Shown here: piece by piece, positions 1-6,011 of the stretch
How positions within the stretch are numbered: position 1 is the first letter of the stretch
Layout: each line of letters begins with the position of its first letter
Assembly: GCA_030040755.1 (NCBI GenBank)
Contig: JASHTC010000035.1
Span: 1 to 7,467, forward strand
Reading direction: 5' to 3'
DNA: 7,467 bases
From: Thermoplasmata archaeon
Lineage (GTDB): Archaea > Thermoplasmatota > Thermoplasmata > Lutacidiplasmatales > UBA184
Notes under the pieces: model-generated
Databases searched by the model: none
What the model saw: the letters and a program-made list of their open reading frames with translations, nothing else
What the model was told of the DNA's origin: nothing
Translations under genes and position numbers: made by a program

Positions 1-19
1 GCGGACGGGAACGAGACGT

Positions 20-30
20 CCTAAAATACC
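20..30 (+). promoter_or_regulatory. TATA box of the peroxiredoxin gene (predicted leaderless promoter)
   Basis: A seven-base A/T run (TAAAATA, 22-28) stands out in otherwise GC-rich DNA and is the longest A/T run I notice in the window. Its centre lies about 26 bases before the ATG at 51, the usual distance from an archaeal TATA box to the transcription start. The transcript should therefore begin at or within a base or two of the start codon. No GGAGG-like Shine-Dalgarno sequence lies between box and ATG, which agrees with a leaderless mRNA. The start site itself is inferred. Confidence 0.7.
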
Positions 31-50
31 GTCCCGCGCCTCGGGACCCG

Positions 51-491
51 ATGGTCGCGGTCGGAGACCCCCTCCCGAGATTTGCGGCGCCGGACCAAGA
101 CGGGAAGCCCTTCTCGTCCGACTCGTTGCGGGGCCGGCGGGCGGTCGTCTACTTCTATCCGAAGGCCGACACTCCGGGCTGCACGATCGAGGCGAAAGGA
201 TTCCGGGACGAGCTGCCTCAGTACCGCGCCGCGGGGGTCCAGATCGTCGGCGTGAGTACGGACGACTGTCCGGCCCAGAAGGCGTTCGCGACCAAGTATG
301 GCCTCTCCTTCCCCCTGCTGGCCGACTCGAAGCAGGAGGTCGCCAAGACGTTCGGAGTCCTCAACCCCAACGGGCACGCGCGCCGCGTGAGCTTCCTGGT
401 CGAGACCGACGGGAAGGTCGCCGAGGTCGTCGACACCTCCTCGGCCGACACCCACCTGGCGAAGGCCCGCGCCCGGTTCCTCACCGGGTAG
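51..491 (+). CDS. bcp: Thioredoxin-dependent peroxiredoxin, Bcp/PrxQ type
   Basis: This 146-residue protein, a normal length for the family, should be a cytosolic thiol peroxidase that reduces hydrogen peroxide and organic hydroperoxides. It has the AhpC/TSA thioredoxin fold: an N-terminal VGDPLPRF...PDQDG segment (4-18), strand AVVYFYPKAD (31-40), the active site TPGC with peroxidatic Cys44 and Thr41, the VGVSTDD strand (66-72), and conserved Arg111/Arg112 before the SFLVETDGKV hairpin (114-123). E. coli Bcp has its resolving Cys five residues after the peroxidatic one; here that position is Lys49. The only other Cys is Cys73, so the enzyme is either 1-Cys or uses Cys73 in an unusual way. 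The ATG at 51 is chosen because it gives the standard family N-terminus and sits 26 bases after a TATA box. The gene converges on the MMPL gene and overlaps its end by 11 bp. No hairpin with a U-tract follows. Confidence 0.95.
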   Translation: MVAVGDPLPRFAAPDQDGKPFSSDSLRGRRAVVYFYPKADTPGCTIEAKGFRDELPQYRAAGVQIVGVSTDDCPAQKAFATKYGLSFPLLADSKQEVAKTFGVLNPNGHARRVSFLVETDGKVAEVVDTSSADTHLAKARARFLTG

Positions 492-3400
492 GTGTCGGCG
501 TCTCCGGCGCGACCCCCCCGGGGTCGGGGCCTGTCGTCACGACCCGACCGTTCCCGCCCGCGCCCTTGCGGCCGAGCAGGCTCCAGGCCCGGTCCCCGAG
601 CACCTGGAGGGCGGACGGCACGAAGTAGGTCCGGACCACCATCGCGTCCAGGATGACCGCGATGGCCACCGAGAACCCGATCGCCCGGATGAGGGTGAAC
701 TCCCCGACGATGAGCGCGGCGAACGCGCTCGCCAGGATGACCGCCGCGGCGGTGATGATCCCGCCGGTGCGACCGACGGCGGTGACGATCGCCTCGCTCG
801 AGGAGGCTCCCTTGACCCGCTCCTCCCGCACGCGGGTGAGCACGAAGATGTTGTAGTCGATCCCGAGGCCGAGGACCAAGAGGAAGAGGATCGTGCGAAC
901 GTAGAAGAAGAGCGGGAAGCCGAGCACCTGCTGGAAGACGAGGTAGGTGAGGGCCCACGCCCAGGAGATCGACAGGCCGATCGTCCCGACCGCGAGCAGC
1001 GCGATGAGCCAGGAGCGCAGGACCGCGATGAGGACGACCAGGAGGCCGACCGTCACGGCGAGGATCAACAGGTCCGTGGCGGCGGCGGTCTCGGCCGCCA
1101 GGTCGCCGATGGTCGGGGCCCCGCCACCGAAGGCGAGGGCGGTCACGTTGGTGTGCGACACCTGGTAGGTGGCGTAGTTCGACTCGACCGACTTCACCGA
1201 GGAGACGGCCTGGGACGACAGGCCCGTGGTGGTCGGTTCGAGCGTGATCAGGACCGTCTTCCCGTCGGTCCCGACGAACCCGCTCAGCAGCCCCAGCAGG
1301 TTCTGCTGTGGGGCGGCCGGTAGGCTCGAGAGGTTCTCCCACTCCGCGAGCGGGGCGCCGAACGGACCGACCAGCGACTGCACGACCGCGATCCCCGAGG
1401 TATTCTCGGCGATCGAGGTGAGGCTCGCCACCTCCTCGAACTCGCCCGAGTTCGTGACGTTCCCGACCACCAGAGGGCTCGCGAAGGTGACGAGCGCGAA
1501 GGAGGGCGTCGCGAACCCGTTCCCGTAGTGCTGGTAGAGGGACGTCAGCCCGTCGGAGGCCGAGTACCCGCTCGGGAGCTGGCCGTAGAAGTCGTAGGCC
1601 AGGGGAACCTCGAGGGCGACCAGGATCAGCGGGACGCTGATCACCAGCAGGACCGCGAGGACGGCGACCGGCCGGCGCTGGGTGAACCGCCCCACGCGGT
1701 AGAAGTAGGTCTTCTCGGCCTGGACCCGCGCGTTCTCCCGCACGGAGCGGCGCTGGAACCGTGGGCCGCTGTCGGGCCAGAGGATCCGCGGGCCGATGAG
1801 CTTCAGGAACGCCGGGACGAGGGTCAGGGAGAGCAGGAGCGTGATCAGGATGGCGAGCGACAGCACTCGCCCGTACTGGGAGAGCAGGGCGACCCCGCTG
1901 AACGTGAGGGCGAGGGTGGCGATGATCGCGGTCGAGCCGCTGGTCGCGACCGACTGACCGGCCCAGGCGAGCGACTGCTCGATGGCGACATCGGGGCTCT
2001 TCCCCCGGTGCAGCTCCTCCCGGTACCGGGCGATCAGGAAGATGGAATAGTCGGTGCCGACCCCGAGCACGAAGACCTCCTCGAGCGTCAGCGCGGTCGT
2101 GTCGACCGCACCGATCAGCCGCCCGAGCAGGATCGTCCCGCCCAGGGCCAGGACCAGGGCGATCCCGAGCCCCGCGAACGACGCGAGCGGCGTCAGCGGG
2201 GAGCGGAAGTAGATCATCGAGATCCCGAGCAGGAGCCCGACGGTCAGCGGCAGGACGAGGGTGAGAGAGGCGTTCACGATCGTGTTGGTGAGCAGGTCCA
2301 GCGGCGCGCTCCCCGTCTGGTAGTATTGGATCGAGCGGGTGCGGTCGGAGCCGGCCAGGACCGGGGTCACGTCGTGGTCGATCCGGCTCAGGTCCGAGTA
2401 GACCGGCGTCCCGCCGCTCGAGTTCGTGTACGAGTCGGCGACGGTGAACGCGACCGAGATGAGCGATGCGGTCCCCTGCGAGCTGACGTACTGGGCGAAG
2501 ATGCCGTGCGGGACCGGCAGCGGTTCCGCCCAGAGGGTGGTGTTGGCGACCGTCTCGTTCGCCCACGCGAGGGCCTCCCCGGAGGGGACGGTCCCCGAGG
2601 GGAACGCGGACCACACGGTCTGCACCCAGGCTCCGGGATATCCGACCTCGCCCCCCAGGACCGAGGCCGCGGTGGCCCGCACCGACGACCAGGTCGTGAA
2701 ATTCTCGAGGCCGAGGCCGCCGAGGACGGCGTACGGGACCGCCCGGTCGGTGGGCGCCGGGACGAGGGAAGGGACCAGCGGGCCCTCCTGCGCCCGGACG
2801 ACGGCGTCGGCGCAGCGCACCACGCTCCCCGGGTCAGCCGCGCATCGGGCGGTCCCGTTGAACCCGGCCGGCGAGCCGTCGTACCCGTTGTAGAATGCGT
2901 CGAGCACCGCGAGCGCGGCGGTGTTCCCGGCGAGCGCCTGTTCGGTCGACTGGAAGGCGGGAAAGTTGTAGGCCGAGGCGTTCATGGTCGTGTTGCCGGC
3001 GAGCCCCTGCCACGTCGACAGGAACTCGGCGGGCGGTCCCCACAGGAGCGCGGCCGACTCGTTGACGGCGACCGGGAGCGGGGTGGCGGCATGCAGGGCT
3101 CCCTCGATGGCACCCCCGGCGATCTCGACCTGGCCCGCGAGGTATCCGGCGTAGGCGGTGTAGACGCTGCTCACCCCGGCGACGTCCTCCAGCGAGCGGT
3201 CGGCGAGGAGGGCGGCGGTGACGTTCTGGACCACCCCTTGGCCGTTGCGGTCGGTCAGGTTCGTTCCGACGAACAGGAGGAGGGTCGAAGAGCCTCCGTT
3301 CTCGCCGGGGAAGAGCCGGGCGAACTCCGCGTTGGCCATGGAGCTCGGCGCGTTCGACGGGAGGGTCTCGGTCGAATTGGTGGTGACCGAGCCGAGGAGG

Positions 3401-3537
3401 GAGAGGAACGGGAGCGTGACCACGAGCAGCGCCACCCAGAAGATGATCGGATACCAGGGGTGGCGGATGATCCCCCGGGCCAACCCCCCGAACAGGCGGG
3501 CCCCCGCGGTCGGGTGCGCACGGTCTGGGGGGCTCAC
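481..3537 (-). CDS. MMPL-family RND transporter
   Basis: This is a 1018-residue integral membrane protein of the RND superfamily, MMPL branch. It has the duplicated layout of the family: helix 1 (about 29-50), a large outer loop (about 51-420), helices 2-6 (about 423-580), a cytoplasmic linker, helix 7 (about 624-644), a second outer loop (about 645-818) and helices 8-12 (about 820-975). Both halves keep the proton-relay signature in the fourth helix: GVGTDYSIF with Asp496/Tyr497 and GLGIDYNIF with Asp894/Tyr895, as in MmpL3-type pumps. Each is followed by a basic RxREE segment (Arg504-Glu508 and Arg902-Glu906). The outer loops hold 16 N-x-S/T sequons and the only two cysteines, Cys232 and Cys242. 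The GTG start at 3537 lies 30 bp after the cbf5 stop and gives a short cytoplasmic N-terminus before helix 1. MMPL relatives move lipids or hydrophobic compounds; the substrate here cannot be read from sequence. It is not SecD or SecF, which are separate six-helix proteins. Confidence 0.93.
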   Translation of the reverse strand: MSPPDRAHPTAGARLFGGLARGIIRHPWYPIIFWVALLVVTLPFLSLLGSVTTNSTETLPSNAPSSMANAEFARLFPGENGGSSTLLLFVGTNLTDRNGQGVVQNVTAALLADRSLEDVAGVSSVYTAYAGYLAGQVEIAGGAIEGALHAATPLPVAVNESAALLWGPPAEFLSTWQGLAGNTTMNASAYNFPAFQSTEQALAGNTAALAVLDAFYNGYDGSPAGFNGTARCAADPGSVVRCADAVVRAQEGPLVPSLVPAPTDRAVPYAVLGGLGLENFTTWSSVRATAASVLGGEVGYPGAWVQTVWSAFPSGTVPSGEALAWANETVANTTLWAEPLPVPHGIFAQYVSSQGTASLISVAFTVADSYTNSSGGTPVYSDLSRIDHDVTPVLAGSDRTRSIQYYQTGSAPLDLLTNTIVNASLTLVLPLTVGLLLGISMIYFRSPLTPLASFAGLGIALVLALGGTILLGRLIGAVDTTALTLEEVFVLGVGTDYSIFLIARYREELHRGKSPDVAIEQSLAWAGQSVATSGSTAIIATLALTFSGVALLSQYGRVLSLAILITLLLSLTLVPAFLKLIGPRILWPDSGPRFQRRSVRENARVQAEKTYFYRVGRFTQRRPVAVLAVLLVISVPLILVALEVPLAYDFYGQLPSGYSASDGLTSLYQHYGNGFATPSFALVTFASPLVVGNVTNSGEFEEVASLTSIAENTSGIAVVQSLVGPFGAPLAEWENLSSLPAAPQQNLLGLLSGFVGTDGKTVLITLEPTTTGLSSQAVSSVKSVESNYATYQVSHTNVTALAFGGGAPTIGDLAAETAAATDLLILAVTVGLLVVLIAVLRSWLIALLAVGTIGLSISWAWALTYLVFQQVLGFPLFFYVRTILFLLVLGLGIDYNIFVLTRVREERVKGASSSEAIVTAVGRTGGIITAAAVILASAFAALIVGEFTLIRAIGFSVAIAVILDAMVVRTYFVPSALQVLGDRAWSLLGRKGAGGNGRVVTTGPDPGGVAPETPTPTR

Positions 3538-3559
3538 GGCCCACCGGGGGAGAGGAGGG

Positions 3560-3567
3560 AGATAACC
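3560..3567 (-). promoter_or_regulatory. Weak TATA-like element before the MMPL gene
   Basis: In the 30-bp spacer between cbf5 and the MMPL gene, the minus strand reads GGTTATCT, centred about 26 bases before the GTG at 3537. That matches the spacing of the clear TATA box of the peroxiredoxin gene. The rest of the spacer up to the start is a C/T-rich tract with no Shine-Dalgarno match. A leaderless transcript from here is possible, but the element is a poor TATA match, and read-through from cbf5 is equally possible. Confidence 0.35.
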
Positions 3568-4533
3568 CTACTGGGCCCGGGGGGGCGGCGTGCCGGGACG
3601 CGGCCGGCGCCACTGCGCGGGATACTCGCCCGGGTCCACGAACACCCGGGTCGCCTCAACGACCCACCCGTGATGGACCCCGCCGAGCTCCTTCGAGTCA
3701 TGCCGGGCGACGCCGGTGGCGATGAGGGTGTTCGCGCGGGTCACGAGAGCGACCCGGGCCCCCCGGGGGAACGGCTGGGGAAGTGCCAGGATCCCTCCCT
3801 TGGCCAGTCCGGCCCCGTGGGCGACCGCGCTCGCCGCCCCGTCCTTCAGGACGATGGTCGGGAACTCCCGCCAGACCTCCTCGATCGGATGCAGGAGGGC
3901 GAGCAGCGGCGCCGGGTCCCCCGTCCGGGCGAGCGACACCCCGTCTGCCAGCGCCGTCAGCGGCATCGCCTGCGCCTCGTCGAACGGTCCGGTGGAGAGC
4001 CGGCGCAACTCCTCGAGGTGGCCCCCGGTCCCGAGGGCCTCCCCGAGGTCGACCGCCAGGGTTCGGATGTACGTCCCCGAGTCCGCGACGACGTCCAGGA
4101 GGGCGCGCGCGCCGCTCACCTCCACGACCGTCAGCCGGTGGATCGTCCGCACGCGCCGCTCCCGCTTCACCGCGGAGCGCACCGGCGGGGTCTGGTAGAC
4201 CGGCCCGGCGAACTCCGCCGCGACCCGCTCGAGCTCGCGACGGGGGACCGGAGCATGGAAGTTGACCGCGGCCACGTACCGCTTCGGGAACTCGAGGACG
4301 AGCGGGAGGAGCTTGAGGGCCGGACCCACCCCCACCCAGAGGAGACCCGAGACGTTCGGGTCGAGCGTCCCGGCGTGGCCGGCCAGCCTCAGCCCGAGGA
4401 GGTCCCGGGCCCACGCCGTGACCTGGTGCGAGGACGGCCCACGGGGCTTGTCGATCAGCAGGAAGGCGCCGGCGGCGAGGCGGTCGGCGACCGGCGCCGG
4501 CCACGGGGCGGGCGGGGCCGCGCCGGCGCTCAC
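3568..4533 (-). CDS. cbf5: Cbf5-type tRNA/rRNA pseudouridine synthase (archaeal TruB) with PUA domain
   Basis: This 321-residue protein is the catalytic subunit of archaeal H/ACA RNA-guided pseudouridylation complexes, working with Nop10, Gar1 and L7Ae; archaeal Cbf5 can also form tRNA pseudouridine-55 without a guide. Visible motifs are LLIDKPRGPSSHQ (25-37), the catalytic loop GHAGTLDP with Asp58 (52-59), the conserved Tyr86 in KRYVAAV, PPVRSAVKRE (116-125), and GTYIRTL (153-159). A PUA domain follows at about 224-300 (from FPTIVLKDGAASAVAHGA to VFVDPGEYP), which separates it from plain bacterial TruB. The frame stays open upstream inside cmk, but homology starts only near residue 20. The GTG at 4533 shares a GTGA overlap with the cmk stop and has GGAG 8 bases before it, so I take that start. 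The region before the KP motif is about 20-25 residues shorter than in Pyrococcus Cbf5. The C-terminus ends in a short Pro/Arg-rich tail. Confidence 0.95.
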   Translation of the reverse strand: MSAGAAPPAPWPAPVADRLAAGAFLLIDKPRGPSSHQVTAWARDLLGLRLAGHAGTLDPNVSGLLWVGVGPALKLLPLVLEFPKRYVAAVNFHAPVPRRELERVAAEFAGPVYQTPPVRSAVKRERRVRTIHRLTVVEVSGARALLDVVADSGTYIRTLAVDLGEALGTGGHLEELRRLSTGPFDEAQAMPLTALADGVSLARTGDPAPLLALLHPIEEVWREFPTIVLKDGAASAVAHGAGLAKGGILALPQPFPRGARVALVTRANTLIATGVARHDSKELGGVHHGWVVEATRVFVDPGEYPAQWRRPRPGTPPPRAQ

Positions 4534-5078
4534 GCGCCCTTCTCCACCGGCGGCGACTGGAGGAACTCCAGGATCGTCGCGGCGACCGAGGCCGGCGGAA
4601 GGTGGGTCGAGTCGACCAGGAGGTCGGGGGTCTCGCGCTCCGGGTCGACGCCGTAGACCTTGATGTACCGCGTCCGCTCGCTGTCCGCGCGCTCGCGGAT
4701 GCGCCGGAGGGCCTCCTCCGGCGACTGGCCGTCCCGTTCGGCGACCCGGCGGGCCCGCTCCCCCTCCTCCGCGGTCACGACGATCGAGTAGACCGGTCGA
4801 CCCCGTCCCCGGCAAAGCGCCGCCTGGATTCGACCGTCGAGGAGGACCCCGGGCCGAGCGAGCGCCTGCATCGAGTCGTCCAGCCGGCGGTCGACCTCGG
4901 GATGGCTCTCCGCGTAATGACCGAACGCTTCCAGGTCCATCCCGTGGGCCCTCGCCTCGGCCCGGAAGACCTCCCCGGCCGAGCAGTACTGCAGGCCCAG
5001 CGCCTCCGCGACCCGGCGGCCCGCGGTCGACTTCCCGCTTCCCGGCGGTCCCCCGATCGCGACGACCCGGCCGATCAC
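4530..5078 (-). CDS. cmk: Cytidylate (CMP) kinase, archaeal type
   Basis: This 182-residue cytosolic P-loop kinase should phosphorylate CMP and dCMP with ATP, feeding CTP synthesis. The Walker A motif GGPPGSGKST spans 9-18, with Lys16 as the phosphate-binding residue. It is followed by YCSAGEVFR (31-39), the nucleotide-binding LLDGRIQAAL (79-88), a lid-type arginine region (Arg110, Arg111, Arg115, Arg125, Arg126, Arg128, Arg130), and SERTRYIKVYGVD (133-145), which is typical of the archaeal Cmk family. The length fits archaeal Cmk (about 175-190 residues) rather than the larger bacterial enzyme. The frame is open far upstream inside the preceding gene, but homology starts only at VIGRVVAIGG. 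The GTG at 5078 forms a GTGA overlap with the stop of the DUF106 gene, so that start is chosen. The Shine-Dalgarno match is poor, consistent with translational coupling. Confidence 0.95.
   Translation of the reverse strand: MIGRVVAIGGPPGSGKSTAGRRVAEALGLQYCSAGEVFRAEARAHGMDLEAFGHYAESHPEVDRRLDDSMQALARPGVLLDGRIQAALCRGRGRPVYSIVVTAEEGERARRVAERDGQSPEEALRRIRERADSERTRYIKVYGVDPERETPDLLVDSTHLPPASVAATILEFLQSPPVEKGA
4542..4545 (-). promoter_or_regulatory. Ribosome binding site of cbf5
   Basis: On the minus strand GGAG lies 8 bases before the GTG at 4533, inside the last codons of cmk. It supports the GTG start over the longer open frame and suggests that translation of cbf5 restarts where cmk ends. Confidence 0.5.
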
Positions 5079-6010
5079 GCCGTACCCCCGGTCGCCACGG
5101 GGGTCGGGGCGGCCGGCTGGACGTTGTGTTGTCGGGCGTAGCGCAGCACCCAGAAGTGCTTCAGGACCCGCCGGAAGGCGAGCGAGAAGGGGATGGTGTA
5201 GAGCGAGAAGATCAGGAACCACCAGGGGATCGGGAGGCCCGAGATCACCGGGTTGGTGAGGACCAGCGAGCCCCCCCCGAGCGAGATCGTCTGCTCGGCG
5301 GTGCTCGCGTTCGCGATGACGAGGCCGACCCAGGTGTACATCAGGATGAGCATGAAGTACGTGATCGCCATCCCCTTGAACTGGGCGATCGTCACCTCGC
5401 TGGAGAGCCGCGTGATCCGCTCCTGGAACGGCTTGAGCGCGGCGATCTTGTCCTTCTTGCCCGAGCGGACGGCGGCCATCTGCACCTTGCGGAAGGCGCC
5501 GCTCCACTTCGCGACCTTGGCCTGCTTGACCCAGTCGGTGGTGTAGTTGTAGGCGAACGCGGTCACGAGCATCTCGATCGCGCCCGCGACCGCCATGGTC
5601 GCGAGCAGGTGCTGGGACTGGAACCCGATCAGGACGTAGAGCGGGCCCCAGCCGGCCGTGCACCCGCCCGCCGGGGAGGCCGGGGCGACCGACCAGGTGC
5701 CGAGCGAGCAGGCGATCGCGTTGCGGGTGCTCGTCTCGATGAGCATCAGGAACCCGAGCAGGCCCAGGAAGACGATGATGAACGTGGAGACCTTGAACGT
5801 GGGTCGGGGCGGCGCGGGCTTCGGGGTCGCCTCGGGGGTGCCCGGCCCCGGAGTACCGGGCTCCTCGAGCGCGGGCGGCTCGGCGGAGGTCGACGGTTCG
5901 CTCTCCAGCAGCGGCGACTCCGCGGCTCCCTCGGTGAGCTCGCTCTCCTCGGTCCCCTCCGGCGCGGGGGAGGGTCCTCCGGACGGCAGCGGCCGGCCCG
6001 AGCCCGACAT
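5075..6010 (-). CDS. EMC3/TMCO1-like (DUF106) Oxa1-superfamily membrane protein insertase
   Basis: This 311-residue membrane protein belongs by position and layout to the archaeal DUF106 family (relatives of MJ0480), members of the Oxa1 superfamily with YidC, Get1, EMC3 and TMCO1, which help insert membrane proteins. Residues 1-70 are low complexity and acidic (18 Pro, 12 Glu, no Asp). An extra helix follows at about 74-92, then an outer stretch with Cys101 and Cys117. The conserved core comes next: helix at about 134-155, a cytoplasmic Lys/Arg-rich coiled-coil-like hairpin (about 157-207, including KQAKVAKWSGAFRKVQ), helix at about 213-233, an outer loop with one sequon (Asn234), helix at about 261-280 and a basic tail. 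Positive charges agree with this topology. The ATG at 6010 is 1 bp after the secY stop and has GGAGG 11 bases upstream. Assignment to the superfamily is by overall pattern, since sequence identity in this family is low. Confidence 0.87.
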   Translation of the reverse strand: MSGSGRPLPSGGPSPAPEGTEESELTEGAAESPLLESEPSTSAEPPALEEPGTPGPGTPEATPKPAPPRPTFKVSTFIIVFLGLLGFLMLIETSTRNAIACSLGTWSVAPASPAGGCTAGWGPLYVLIGFQSQHLLATMAVAGAIEMLVTAFAYNYTTDWVKQAKVAKWSGAFRKVQMAAVRSGKKDKIAALKPFQERITRLSSEVTIAQFKGMAITYFMLILMYTWVGLVIANASTAEQTISLGGGSLVLTNPVISGLPIPWWFLIFSLYTIPFSLAFRRVLKHFWVLRYARQHNVQPAAPTPVATGGTA

Positions 6011-6011
6011 C

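Noticed and set aside
510..526. A 7-bp GC hairpin (CGACCCC, 3-base loop, GGGGTCG) just after the peroxiredoxin stop, a possible terminator
   Set aside because: It has no T-run on either side, it lies in MMPL codons for Asp-Pro-Gly-Gly-Val, and such palindromes arise easily in this composition. Archaeal termination relies mainly on T-rich tracts.
218..2614. A 798-codon open frame on the minus strand in another frame of the MMPL gene, running on into the antisense of the peroxiredoxin gene
   Set aside because: The product is Arg/Pro/Gly/Asp-rich without recognisable motifs, while the overlapping MMPL frame has clear helices and RND signatures.
481..3537. Reading the large RND protein as a SecDF fusion because of its place near secY
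   Set aside because: The very large outer loops, the GxxxDYxxF motifs in both halves and the RxREE segments fit MMPL proteins, and SecD/SecF signature segments are not visible.
1528..4656. A 1042-codon open frame on the plus strand running antisense to the MMPL, cbf5 and cmk genes
   Set aside because: Its product is a low-complexity Arg/Gly/Asp/Glu/Pro string with no domain, and it crosses three well-supported genes and their spacer. Long stop-free antisense frames are expected at this GC content.
4534..4815. Longer version of cbf5 starting at the ATG at 4815
   Set aside because: The added residues are the out-of-frame reading of cmk, without resemblance to Cbf5. The GTG at 4533 has a GTGA junction and a Shine-Dalgarno match.
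5079..5663. Longer version of cmk starting at 5663
   Set aside because: The extra part is a shadow of the DUF106 gene. Kinase homology begins right at the GTG at 5078, a few residues before the P-loop.
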